Part shown: positions 46,168 through 56,304 of the stretch, piece after piece
Layout of the letters: each line of letters starts with the position of its first letter
Numbering within the stretch: the first letter of the stretch is position 1
From: Chara braunii
Taxonomy: Eukaryota; Streptophyta; Charophyceae; Charales; Characeae
NCBI GenBank assembly: GCA_003427395.1
Contig: BFEA01000021.1
Span: 4,586,233-4,650,232, forward strand
Length of the DNA stretch: 64,000 bases
Direction: 5' to 3'
Program-made: the position numbers and the translations under genes
The notes under the pieces: generated by a model
The model's input: only the letters and a program-made list of their open reading frames with translations
The model's database searches: none
What the model was told of the DNA's origin: nothing

Positions 46168-46296
46168 GGGCCTCGCTCCGCCTCTGTCCAAATGTGGAAA
46201 TGCAAAATGAGACCGAATCATTCGGTGAAAACATGGAAAGATACATTGCTATTCATTTTGTCGTTTGTGCATGTGGAGGGGAGGGGAGCGAGGCCC
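46168..46296. mobile_element. Core-family MITE
   Basis: GGGCCTCGCTCCGCCTCTGT to GGGGAGCGAGGCCC. The interior has GCAAAATGAGACCGAATCAT and AACATGGAAAGATACATTGC. The flanking triplets do not match. Confidence 0.75.
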
Positions 46297-46389
46297 TTGG
46301 CCTGGATTAGAACACATGTCGTCATTTCATCAGTTGGTTTGTCGGCAGAGAAAGGGGGAAAACAGAGAAACAACCAGAACTTCTCACCC

Positions 46390-46422
<33 letters not shown>

Positions 46423-46847
46423 AGAAAGCAATAACTGTCCCGATGAACGTTCGCACGCTCCCTACCACAGGCCCCCCCCGAATGGACTTCTCCATTTTCT
46501 TGAGGTAGGATGCATCCTGGGAAATGCCCCTGTGAAGTGGGCGTCTTCAGGGATTCATCAACCTATGGGGACTGTAGGGCAGGACAAGAAAATTCCCTGG
46601 ACCTGGTCCCATACGCGCATTTCCCAAATTCCCATTTCTGGCTGTCTATGGGTTTCGCTCCACTACTCTAGAAACAGGCCATTACTTGAGTGCTGCAGGG
46701 CTCCACTTCCTCTAGACGCCAGGTCTGGAATTCGGGTTCTTTAGCTGTCAGTCTGCACTCACGAAACAGAATCTCCACTACCTCATGAAATGGACTCACT
46801 CAAATGTTTTTCTTGAGTTGTCTGAACCTCCTCTCCCGTGGCACTCT
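46297..46847. other. Spacer with A31 tract, no gene
   Basis: Poly-A at 46389-46419. The rest lacks a coherent frame. A single MITE-like end GGTTTCGCTCCACTACTCTA near 46651 has no partner. Confidence 0.45.
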
Positions 46848-47065
46848 TTTTTTTTTTTTTTTTTTTTTCCTTACTGAAACAGCCCAGTCGATTGCTAGGG
46901 GTGCTGCTGGTAAGAGCAGACCCCCTTAGCACTCTCCGGAAGGCTCCATCTATTAGTGGGGAGCTGCACCTGCTGGAAAACGGGTCCAGCGTCCCAGTAC
47001 AATGATGTGTAACTGATGATGATGATAATGTACATGAGTTTGAAATAGAAACTGAGTATTGACGG
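46848..47065 (-). repeat. 5'-truncated LINE A/B-type 3' tail
   Basis: T tract 46848-46868, then the tail block shared with LINE AC and LINE B. The hairpin arms GCTGGA (46972-46977) and TCCAGC (46985-46990) are intact. There is no coding sequence upstream, so it is a short truncated insertion. Confidence 0.8.
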
Positions 47066-47125
47066 TTCAAGAGCGCCCACCTGCAGCAGGGGGAATTTCA
47101 AGGGAGGCATCGAGGACCTTAGAAA

Positions 47126-47520
47126 GGGTCTCGCTGCACTACTCTACTTCGCGAAAATTCGGAGAGTTATGCATCGCTGCACTAACTCTACTTTAGAACG
47201 CCAAAAGAAATTCGGAGAGCTGTCAGAAACCACAAAAGAATTGTACTCTCCGACGCCGGAGAGTGCCCAGCCTGCAAAATCCGTTACGCGGATAGACCTT
47301 TGAAGGAACCACCGATTTGCTCCAAATCTGGAGAGTGAACCTTGAGTCTGGGCAGACAAACGGGGACTTTGAGCTGTCGTTTTGTACCCTCGATAGTTGT
47401 AGAGTCTGCGTTTGTAGAGTTAGTGCAGCGATGACCCAAAATCCGGGAAATCGGAGAGGCTGACAACTCTCCACGTACTCTCCGATTTCCCGGAGAGTGG
47501 AGAGTAGTGCAGCGAGACCC
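47126..47520. mobile_element. 395-bp Harbinger-like MITE with GGAGAGT words
   Basis: GGGTCTCGCTGCACTACTCT and the exact inverse AGAGTAGTGCAGCGAGACCC form 20-bp terminal repeats. AAA flanks both sides (47123-47125, 47521-47523). CTCTCC or GGAGAG words recur about ten times inside. No coding potential. Confidence 0.88.
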
Positions 47521-47650
47521 AAAGTCGAGCACTTTTTTTAGAGTGCACCTGGAGTCTGGGCGGACAAAGGGTACTGGCTTTGTCCTGTAGCTCTCTCGAA
47601 AAGCGGTCTGACATCCGAGAGGCCTTCTCGAGTTCGACCGTCTAGAGTAA

Positions 47651-47840
47651 GGGTCTCGTTAGACACTCCTAAAAGTGCCTGTTTTTAGGATTGCGTATTC
47701 GTTGCACGCAATCCTAAATCCAATTTTGAGGTCGAAAATGTGAAAACGGTGTTAGGACGAGTCCTAAAGGATTTAGGATTCCCCAGGCAAAATCGTCCTA
47801 AATTTTTCAGTAGCCCCCGACCTACTGAGAAATTTAGGAT
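47651..47840. promoter_or_regulatory. Left terminal repeat and TAGGATT/TCCTAAA subterminal array
   Basis: Within about 190 bp there are eight occurrences of TTTAGGA or TCCTAAA in both orientations, including the palindromic pair TTAGGATTGCG and CGCAATCCTAA. Similar arrays are the expected binding sites for Harbinger Myb-like or transposase proteins; binding itself is inference. Confidence 0.65.
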
Positions 47841-48046
47841 TCCCGCGTTCCATGGAGTCGTTTCGTCGTGCGCATGGCACCGTCCACACGGGGTTGCTGG
47901 TCCAGGAGCAGTCCGTCTGGTGGGTGGTCGGACATCGGAGGTTTTCCATGGGTCGAGGCCGGCAACGGCCGCCAATGGTAGCCGTTGGCCGACGCGGTGG
48001 AGCGCGGGGGGGGCGACCATGGGCGGGGTGACATCCGTAGTGGACC

Positions 48047-49026
48047 NNNNNNNNNNNNNNNNNNNNNNNNNNNNNNNNNNNNNNNNNNNNNNNNNNNNNN
48101 NNNNNNNNNNNNNNNNNNNNNNNNNNNNNNNNNNNNNNNNNNNNNNNNNNNNNNNNNNNNNNNNNNNNNNNNNNNNNNNNNNNNNNNNNNNNNNNNNNNN
48201 NNNNNNNNNNNNNNNNNNNNNNNNNNNNNNNNNNNNNNNNNNNNNNNNNNNNNNNNNNNNNNNNNNNNNNNNNNNNNNNNNNNNNNNNNNNNNNNNNNNN
48301 NNNNNNNNNNNNNNNNNNNNNNNNNNNNNNNNNNNNNNNNNNNNNNNNNNNNNNNNNNNNNNNNNNNNNNNNNNNNNNNNNNNNNNNNNNNNNNNNNNNN
48401 NNNNNNNNNNNNNNNNNNNNNNNNNNNNNNNNNNNNNNNNNNNNNNNNNNNNNNNNNNNNNNNNNNNNNNNNNNNNNNNNNNNNNNNNNNNNNNNNNNNN
48501 NNNNNNNNNNNNNNNNNNNNNNNNNNNNNNNNNNNNNNNNNNNNNNNNNNNNNNNNNNNNNNNNNNNNNNNNNNNNNNNNNNNNNNNNNNNNNNNNNNNN
48601 NNNNNNNNNNNNNNNNNNNNNNNNNNNNNNNNNNNNNNNNNNNNNNNNNNNNNNNNNNNNNNNNNNNNNNNNNNNNNNNNNNNNNNNNNNNNNNNNNNNN
48701 NNNNNNNNNNNNNNNNNNNNNNNNNNNNNNNNNNNNNNNNNNNNNNNNNNNNNNNNNNNNNNNNNNNNNNNNNNNNNNNNNNNNNNNNNNNNNNNNNNNN
48801 NNNNNNNNNNNNNNNNNNNNNNNNNNNNNNNNNNNNNNNNNNNNNNNNNNNNNNNNNNNNNNNNNNNNNNNNNNNNNNNNNNNNNNNNNNNNNNNNNNNN
48901 NNNNNNNNNNNNNNNNNNNNNNNNNNNNNNNNNNNNNNNNNNNNNNNNNNNNNNNNNNNNNNNNNNNNNNNNNNNNNNNNNNNNNNNNNNNNNNNNNNNN
49001 NNNNNNNNNNNNNNNNNNNNNNNNNN
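48047..49026. other. Assembly gap of 980 N
   Basis: Unresolved bases inside the Harbinger transposon. Open frames that appear to run through it are not evidence of coding. Single N bases also occur at 49122 and 56511. Confidence 0.99.
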
Positions 49027-50934
49027 ATGAAGGTCGAGCGGCCCTATCCCCCGGCATTTACGAACAGTCGTCTGCAGTATTCGCGTGCGAGGGTGGCTCC
49101 CAAGGTGAATTTCATGGCTGANGTGCAGAGGAGATTGCCTCTGCTGGTACTCGTTGTCGTTGTATTCCTGATTGTCGTCTTCCTCCACGTGTGTTTGTCG
49201 TGGCGGCCGTGGAAACAACATCGCAAGAGGCGGGCGTCGACGAAACGGGCGGCAGGGGAACGTCCGATGGCGGGCATGCAGGCACACACAACCTACGACT
49301 GTGGAGCCTCCACGGCAGTACGACCCATTTTGTACAGGCATCTGGATTCGTGGGAGACGCCACTGCCCCCGTCGGACGAGGAGCCGGAGCCTCCAACGTT
49401 GCCTCTTGCCAGCGGGTCGACGCAGCTGTTGTCGCAGACGGTGCGAGCAGGCGAGTCGGCTAGCAACGAAGGCGGCGAGTTCACCTCACTGATGCACCGA
49501 GGCTTGGGAGATGACGACGACGACGGAGTTGATCTCAGGTTCGGGTTGTGTTCTGGCGGCGCTAGGGAGGCGAGCCGTACGTCCATCATCGACGCCGATC
49601 CTTCGCCACGTGGCGTTCAACATGCTGGAAGTCAGCATACAGAGCAATCCACACTTCGTGGCGCTGCGTTCGTTACTGGCAGTGTCGGCCCTTCAGCAGT
49701 AGCCCAACAACATGGATCGATTGCACCGTCCGCCGATCGATTGAGAAGTACCTGCCCCGCACGCAATGGAGTCGCAGTCGGGTCCCTGCGCATCGGCGGT
49801 GCACGTCCTTCGATGCCGAACCGCACAACGCCGACCCAACCCGAGTTCAGGGACGAGGGCGCCTGCAGACCACAGGTGCGTACAACACCCACTGTGGAGA
49901 ACATCACACGAGGAGTGTCAAACATGCGGGCACACAGCGATGGCGGCGACGACGATGGTGGTGGCGGTGACGACGCCGACGAACGATTAATGGAGGACGT
50001 GGAAGCAGGGGACGACGACGACAACATTCGTATTCGGCCTCCGGGGAAGACGGGTGGGAGGGGGAGAGGACGCAGCAGAGGTGCTGTTCGTGGTCGATCC
50101 GTTGGGCGTGGCGGAAGAGGTGGCGCCAGCGACGATGGCGGGAAGTCTGCGACGTACTGGTCTCCGGAAGACCAAATGCTCCTGGTGAGATGCAAGCGGG
50201 AGCAAGACCTGCACCTCGCCGGGCTGGGTCACAATTACGGTCGGATGCAGACCAAGGAGTGGAAGTGGGACGACATTGCGAAGCGCATGGCGAACGCGGG
50301 GAGGCCTAGAGACGCGAACGACTGCATGAAGAACTGGGACAATCTCTTCCAAAACTATAAGAAGATACAGAGGTTTCAGAATGCGAGCGGCCAACCAGAT
50401 TTCTTTAGGCTATCGAATGAAGAAAGGAAGGAGCACAACTTCAAGTTCCAGATGGAGAGGGTGCTGTACAACGAGATCCACGCAGGAATGGTGGGCAACC
50501 ACACCATTTTTCCGCCCAACGTCGCCGACACCGGAAGTCCGGACGGGGTGCAGCTGCCCAGGCGAGGAGCGGGTGGTGGGGAGTCTGTTGGTAGTGAGGC
50601 CGGTGGTGAAGGCTTCCCTAAAGAACGTTCTTCTGCGAGGGACTCCGACAACAACGCAGGCAGCGGGGCTGGACGAGGGAAGCGGAAGAATGCGCGTCAA
50701 CAGGCGTTGGAGTCGATCGCTGATGTTATGGACTGCTATGGCGAACTGATGTCGTCGACGATCGAATCGTCTAGCAAGCGACAATGCAACATATTCACGA
50801 GGCAATGTGACATACTCGAGCAGGAAGTTGCAGTCCCAAAAGCGCACTATGCGGCGTCCGATGAGACGCGGAGGATGATGTGCCACGCACTTATGGAGAT
50901 CGTTGCCGCCATTCGTGGTCAGTCGCCGATGTAG
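49027..50934 (+). CDS. Harbinger Myb/SANT-like DNA-binding protein (5' end in gap)
   Basis: The frame is open from the gap edge to a TAG at 50932-50934 (635 codons visible); the true start is unknown. Counting from the gap edge, residues 37-58 are a strongly hydrophobic segment (Leu/Val-rich) followed by a basic cluster. A long acidic, Gly/Arg-rich region follows (GRGRGRSRGAVRGRSVGRGG near 50.06 kb), then a trihelix-type Myb/SANT domain at about 50155-50470 beginning YWSPEDQMLLVRCKREQD and including WKWDDIAKRM and CMKNWDNLFQNYKKIQRFQ. The C-terminal region is predicted helical with a Gln/Glu-rich stretch. In Harbinger systems such proteins carry the transposase to DNA and the nucleus. The frame is intact apart from the gap. 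Confidence 0.88.
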   Translation: MKVERPYPPAFTNSRLQYSRARVAPKVNFMAXVQRRLPLLVLVVVVFLIVVFLHVCLSWRPWKQHRKRRASTKRAAGERPMAGMQAHTTYDCGASTAVRPILYRHLDSWETPLPPSDEEPEPPTLPLASGSTQLLSQTVRAGESASNEGGEFTSLMHRGLGDDDDDGVDLRFGLCSGGAREASRTSIIDADPSPRGVQHAGSQHTEQSTLRGAAFVTGSVGPSAVAQQHGSIAPSADRLRSTCPARNGVAVGSLRIGGARPSMPNRTTPTQPEFRDEGACRPQVRTTPTVENITRGVSNMRAHSDGGDDDGGGGDDADERLMEDVEAGDDDDNIRIRPPGKTGGRGRGRSRGAVRGRSVGRGGRGGASDDGGKSATYWSPEDQMLLVRCKREQDLHLAGLGHNYGRMQTKEWKWDDIAKRMANAGRPRDANDCMKNWDNLFQNYKKIQRFQNASGQPDFFRLSNEERKEHNFKFQMERVLYNEIHAGMVGNHTIFPPNVADTGSPDGVQLPRRGAGGGESVGSEAGGEGFPKERSSARDSDNNAGSGAGRGKRKNARQQALESIADVMDCYGELMSSTIESSSKRQCNIFTRQCDILEQEVAVPKAHYAASDETRRMMCHALMEIVAAIRGQSPM

Positions 50935-51230
50935 GGCTCATTCAAGTCCAGTCATTGCGTTAGTAGTTGGAAAATTTTATTTTAGTTTTTGTTGTTCACG
51001 TTTTCTTCTATCGAGGAGGACGGTGTGTGTGAGTGTGTGTGTGTGAGTGTGTGCGGGTGTCGTTCACACAGTTGTGTGGGTGATGTTTTTTTTTTTTTTT
51101 TCCCTCAATCTTTTCCATGACTGTCACAGTGCATCGTCTGCGTTTTGGTAGATCAACAAGCAAACAGCAACGTCTGAAAGGGTGTGTGTGGTTTCGGGAT
51201 CATTGTGGACGAGGGGGTTTCGAGTGGAAT

Positions 51231-51272
<42 letters not shown>
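51231..51272. repeat. 42-base poly-G run
   Basis: Uninterrupted G tract between the Myb-like gene and the third gene of the Harbinger. It could be genuine expansion or an assembly artefact. It lies about 190 bp upstream of the next open frame. Confidence 0.9.
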
Positions 51273-51419
51273 CGAGTGCATTGACGCGCATCGCCAGGGA
51301 CGTCGAAGGGTCTTTTCGCGCCTTGGGGAGGATTAAAATGACACGCCAGGGTAGGCAGGGCGGTCGCACGTGCCATCGTCGACGATGCCGTTTCCCGCCA
51401 TAGAGAAGCGACGTGAAGG

Positions 51420-53323
51420 GTGGTCCATCTGCGAGAGAGTACTTCAGTCGTGCGCTTCCCAACCCGCATGAATGTCGTCCTCACGAGGGTGTCTCCAGTA
51501 CCGAAGCCCGCCGCGCCTGCTGCACACCGACTGCAACGACGCGGGAGTGGTACAAGCCTGCTCACCGTGGACCGCCAAGCTCGCCTGCAGAGGTCGCGAC
51601 GAAGCATGTCTACGCGAGGGAGCGCCCGTGCGAAGAAGCGTGATCGAGTCCCTGACGACAGCCAAGGGCAGGGAAGAGGTCGCCGACATGTCCCGAAGGC
51701 GAAGAGGGTGCGTTCGGATGATGCGTTCGCAAGGGTGCCTCCTCGTGGAGCGCAAGGTTGGGCGGCAGCAGCGGGAGGGGACTACAATGACGACTTCACG
51801 AAGGAGGAAGAGCAGGCAGAGGCGACCACGTCTGCAGTACGGGAGAGCGGTCGGCAACGCTCTTCGGATCAAAGCGCTCCGAAGAGGATGCTAACCCCTC
51901 CACCCGAGGCGCAGCAACTGCGTGCCCGTGAAAGGCGGAAAGAGAAGGCTGCCGTCGTCGATCTTGGCGGCGATGATGACGAACCCTTGGAAAAACGTCG
52001 CCTGCGCACTAGTACAACAGCGACTCCACCGCCGGCGGTGGTGGCACGCGCTGCGGTAGACGAAAGGCCAGTCACGGGTAGACTGCCCGCCACGCCGTCT
52101 CAGCCACGTCAGCGCAACCCACCCGAGTGATGACGGAGGGTCCGTCCAACGAGGCAGCGGGGGGAAAGTCGTGGCAGACGCGCGCGAAGTTGGGGGCGAG
52201 ACGGCAGGTGCTGTCGGTGCGGGTGCTTCAGGCACTGTGGCCCCCGTTGCGACGGCGAGAGAGGATGCGCGTGGCGAGAAGAAAACCGATCGGGAGGGCG
52301 GCGAGCCCGGTTCAAGCCGGGTACGTAGGGGAGTGATGACGAAAGACCTCAACGATCGTGCCGTCCTTTGGGTTGATGACAAAGCTTTCTGGACGACGGG
52401 GGAGGGGCGAAGACTTTACAACATCGTCCATGAAACGAGAGAGTACTTTGTCGCCATCGCCAGCGAACTTCCACCGCCCGCCGTCCCTCAGAGCGTCGTA
52501 CTGCCCAAATCCAGCACGAGGGTAGCCAGGATCGCCGACCAATCACAATTGCAGCAAGCGATCTCCCGTGCGGCGGCAGTGGAGAACATTGCTCTGCACA
52601 TCTTGCACGGCTGGGTATTCAAGTCGGGGAGCCGCCCAAGGGGATACAATGTGGCTTTCCATTACTCGTTGGAGTCCGTAGCGACAGACATTTCGCGTGT
52701 TATGTGGTACGGCGAGGAGTGGTGCAACATAGTCAGCCCGGCGGTTTGCCACGCACACGATAAATCTGTCAATGGATTTGCCACGGTGGATCGCCGATGC
52801 GAACATCGAGGACAGATCGGACAACGATGACATGGCAGCGCACCAGGAGTCCACCGTAATCTGCGTCGCGCATACGTTCCGCGCGGCGGTGCAAATGGGT
52901 GCGCTCATCGACGGCGATTTCATCTCCCATTATCGTCTTTGTTGGGTGGATGACTGCTTTAGGCTGTTGTTGGCGGCATGCATGTGGATAATGCGCATGG
53001 CGGGAGACGATCCGCGCAGCCACTACAAAGCTTTCTATTTTGCGAGCCTCGTGGCGAAGCCCACACTCGTAGCGGTCATGCATCGCTCCTTCGATTATCG
53101 AATATCCATCGTCCGCGCCGCATATGTCGTGACGGAGAGGCTCGGGAAGGTGAACGCCACGTTGGGAGAGTACCCCGACTACATCCCTCAATGGGCGCCC
53201 TGCGGCATTGGTTTCAGGCACGACGCGAGCACAACGAGGCCGGAGGATGCAAAGAAGTTAGATTGGTTGGGTTCGGGCCCCCCCGATGTTGACAACAACG
53301 ACGACGGAAAAGATGACGCGTAG
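51420..53323 (+). pseudogene. Third Harbinger gene: unrecognised basic-helical protein, frameshifted
   Basis: Three overlapping frames read as one gene. The 51420-52130 frame (first ATG near 51468) is basic and disordered with Arg/Lys clusters (KKRDR, GRGRRHVPKAKRVR) and an acidic patch. Its TGA lies next to the 52134-52830 frame, which is open upstream of 52171, and a second shift near 52770-52790 leads to 52772-53323 and a TAG. The last two frames encode a probably globular, mostly helical domain of about 300 residues with many Trp, Cys and His (LWVDDKAFWTTGEGRRLYNI, LHILHGWVFKSG, MWYGEEWCNIVSP, CWVDDCFRLLLAACMWIM). I recognise no known domain. Its placement between Myb-like gene and transposase, on the Myb strand, suggests an element-encoded accessory protein. 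The two shifts could be mutation, assembly error or introns. Confidence 0.65.
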
Positions 53324-54307
53324 GGGGTGGCGGGGTGGCCGGGGTTTGTTGGTGGTGGTGGTGGGGGGGGGGGGATGGTTGTGTAAACGCGGCCGCATGT
53401 ACATGTGGCTGGTCGTGATGGGCTTCACTGTGGTTGGACTGTTTTGAAGTGCGCACCTGTTTAGAGTGGGGATGGAGGTGGGACTCGCCAGAATCGTCGT
53501 CGGTTGCGTAGATGTCTAGCGCGTCGGCTGTGGCACAACGGCGGTTTGATTGATGCCAATCGTGTATATTGCGTTTAGTGCAGCTGTTTAGTGTGTCGGT
53601 CGTGGGAGTCGACGACGAGTTCATTGAATTCATTCGTGTATTGTGTTTTTATCATGGCAGTTCGCTGCACAAGAATTCATAGCGCTTTTAACGCACCTTT
53701 TTTTTCTCTCATGTGTCCGCTGCTCTCGTCTCTTCGGTGGAATGATTCAAAGATGATTGCCTCATATGCATGCACACAATCCATGTTTACCTTTCTCTGT
53801 TTGTATTTGTCGTCTTTAACTTACGTTAAGCAGCTTTCATCAATGATTTCAACAGCCATGTTTGATGTCCCACCACACCACCAGACGAAAACATGCGTGA
53901 CAAACGAATTGAAGAGACAAAAAAAAAAAAAAAAAAAAAAAAAAAACAAATGAAAAAAAAAAAAAAAAAAAAAAAAAACTTGGCAGCACACGACACCTTT
54001 GAAGACAAACGATTTAAAGAAGGAGGGAAAAAAAAAAAAACAAAAAAAAACAAAAAAAAAACCATTTCCAGAGAGTCACACACAAAAAAAATTCTTCCGA
54101 TATTAAACGTTCGCACAACTGTGCGGAGAACGCAACCGGCCAAACGATGGAAACAAGAAAGGAACTCATCGACGACAACCATGCCGCCATTCAATCCACC
54201 AAGCAACTTCGCGCACGACGACCATGGACACGGGCCACGTCACAATTCCTCCCGCCTACCGATCGCACCAACCCACGTCCTCCCGCTTCCCCCCCCCCCG
54301 CACGGTC
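53324..54307. other. Harbinger inter-gene region with A tracts
   Basis: Lies between the convergent third gene and transposase. There are G-rich sequence at 53340-53376 and A tracts at 53919-53946, 53955-53978 and 54028-54060. No domain-bearing frame. Convergent gene ends imply 3' UTRs here. Confidence 0.6.
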
Positions 54308-55987
54308 CTACATCAGAGCTAGGCGGTCTCGAAGTGCATCCCGCAACAAGTCCCCGTCCACGTCCGTGCTCCGTCGCTGCCCGCCCGCGCCATTCCCCAC
54401 AATACCCAAGTCTACTCTACGCCGAACGCCGTTCTCATCCACCTCCCACAAAAGGTTCTCATCGAAGTCGATCCCCGCGTCAAGGAGGATGTTGTGGAGA
54501 GTGCACACGGCCACGAATTGCTTTGGCAAGGTGTCCAGGTTCGTCTTGTGGGTGCGTAAGAACAGACACCACATGCACTTCAATCGCCCGAATGCCCTCT
54601 CCACACACCCCCGCGCCACCTTCTGCCCCGTGTCGAAGCGCTCCTCGTCAGGAGCTTGGTCGATTCCTCCGTACGGCTGCACGATCCATGGACAAGTGAC
54701 TGGATAACCGTTGTCGCCCAGCAGGTAACCTTGCGTGACGACACCGTGCGGGAGATTCTCCGGAGGTGCGTCGAAGAGCTCGCCAACTTCTGCACGCCTC
54801 CACAATTGGGAATTGTGCAGGACACGGGCGTCGTGCACACTTCCCGGGTATCCGACGTGGACGTCGAGGATCCGCATATCCAAATCCACCACCACCTGCG
54901 CCTGCACAGAAAACTTCTGTTTGCAGTCGTAGTAGTTCTCCAAAGGTGCGCCGGCGGGCTTGTCAATGTAGATGTGTGTGCAGTCGATTGCGCCGAAGCA
55001 GCTCGGGAAACCCTTGTCACGGAAAGCGCGCAGAATCTGCACACGTCTACGGCTCACTGGCCACTTTATCGCATCGGGGTACGCCTGCAGCGTGCCGAAG
55101 TGACATCGCGGACGGCCTGCAGTCCAGTTGCCCTGCCGATCCCGGAGGCTGACGTGCCGCTTTCATATGTCTTTCCTGACGCCCACTTGTACAACACGAA
55201 AGCGATCACCTGCTCCACTGGCAATGGTATCCTGTAGTGCGTGACCTTCTTCGTACGCGGCGCACGTGGCTACGATCTGCCTGAACATGGCCATCGACAT
55301 GCGCAACTTCTAGTGGTAGTACTCGTCCGTTGCGTCATCACACAGGCGGAGGTCCCCCCATGTTCCGCCAGTCCGTCGTCTAATCCACCAACGCAGGGTC
55401 TGTCGCGGGAAAACGCCAGGCGACAGCGCGACACACAACTCAACGACTGCCTCACACGTGGCCACGCAATCCGGCGCTTCGGCAATGCTCTGCAACAGCG
55501 CTTTTCTTTTACAGAGCTGCGTCAGCATGTCGCGTGAGGACGACGACATGCCGCTCATCGTGTTGACGACGACGGCAGTCACCACCATCGCCACCGCGTC
55601 GATCTCTTCTTCGCGTAGACCGTGCCCACAGCCGCAAACGTCCATCTCAGAGAATCGTTTCGCGTCCACAGCGTGACGCCTGCCACAGCCGCCGAAGACG
55701 TGCCCGATGCTCAACCCTCCAGCAGATCCAAATCCACGCACGCCGGAGCCGAAGAAGCGTCTGCCGCTGTACGCTGCTACAAGAGAGGACGTGCGCCCGA
55801 CCCGAAGACACGCCCGCTGCTCTACGCTTCCACAGGACAGCACGCACGGCGGAGGTGAAGATGTGCCTTGCAAGGAGGTGCACCCACTGGTCACAACTTG
55901 CGTGGACTTGGAAGACGGATACCCATGCTGAATGGTTCGCCAGCGCCGTCGCTTATACGTCACACGCGTCCCCTGGCCGTCCTCCAC
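54308..55987 (-). pseudogene. Harbinger DDE transposase, broken but catalytic triad present
   Basis: PIF/Harbinger transposases cut and rejoin DNA at TWA sites. The catalytic half (54308-55057, plus some codons upstream in frame) has GAIDCTHI (first Asp at 54983-54985), PGSVHDARVL, LLGDNGYP (second Asp) and RGCVERAFGRLK (Glu), spaced as in the HARBI1/DDE_Tnp_4 family, and ends at 54308. The N-terminal half (55310-55987) carries RWWIRRRTGGTWGDLRLCDD. Breaks are an in-frame TAG at 55310-55312 right after EYYH, a frameshift near 55255-55262, and another near 55085-55095; between them a third frame encodes the expected IPLPVEQVIAFVLYKWASGK segment. The gene is therefore collinear with the family but cannot make one protein unless the breaks are assembly errors. 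The N-terminal part is unusually long and low-complexity upstream of the conserved block. Confidence 0.9.
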
Positions 55988-56159
55988 CCCGCCACCCTGC
56001 GTTTGCGAAAATTCGAATTTGAATTTTCGAAGTTCGGGGTGAGCGCGCTTTTCACCGCCCCCTCCTCACCCGTCCAAGGGCCTCCGCGAATTGTACCATG
56101 GACACCAGCTAGGGTTAGGACGGACATCGGCGGCGCGGCTGCGTATACGCATATAAAAA

Positions 56160-56301
56160 CCGGCCGCGAGAGACCTTTTAGGACGAATCCTAAAAGATGA
56201 TTTTTAGGATTGCGTGTAACGACGCCGCACGAAATCCTAAAAAAACTTTAGAACTCGTCCTAAAAATTTTAGGATTCTTTTAGGAGTGTTTAACGAGACC
56301 C
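56160..56301. promoter_or_regulatory. Right terminal repeat and TAGGATT/TCCTAAA subterminal array
   Basis: Seven occurrences of TTTTAGGA or TCCTAAAA in about 120 bp, including the pair TTTTTAGGATTGCG and AAATCCTAAAA, mirroring the left end. Confidence 0.65.
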
Positions 56302-56304
56302 TAA

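Larger units (their letters stand above)
47651..56301. mobile_element. Complete PIF/Harbinger transposon with three gene regions
   Basis: Terminal repeats of 25 bp begin GGGTCTCGTTAGACACTCCT at 47651 and are mirrored at the right end with one mismatch (GGGTCTCGTTAAACACTCCT read inward). TAA flanks both sides (47648-47650, 56302-56304). It contains a Myb/SANT-like protein gene (49027-50934, plus), an unrecognised gene (51420-53323, plus) and a DDE transposase (54308-55987, minus). The two-protein Harbinger design, Myb-like plus transposase in opposite or parallel orientation, is well established; the third gene is unusual. The length of 8,651 bp includes a 980-base gap. Lesions in the transposase make this copy probably non-autonomous. 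Confidence 0.92.

Noticed and set aside
47773-49341. Long minus-strand and other frames crossing the gap
   Set aside because: Open only because of N bases; no domain outside the gap.
47740-50934. A 1,064-codon plus-strand frame through the gap
   Set aside because: Its first part crosses 980 N, which cannot contain stops. Only 49027-50934 is supported.
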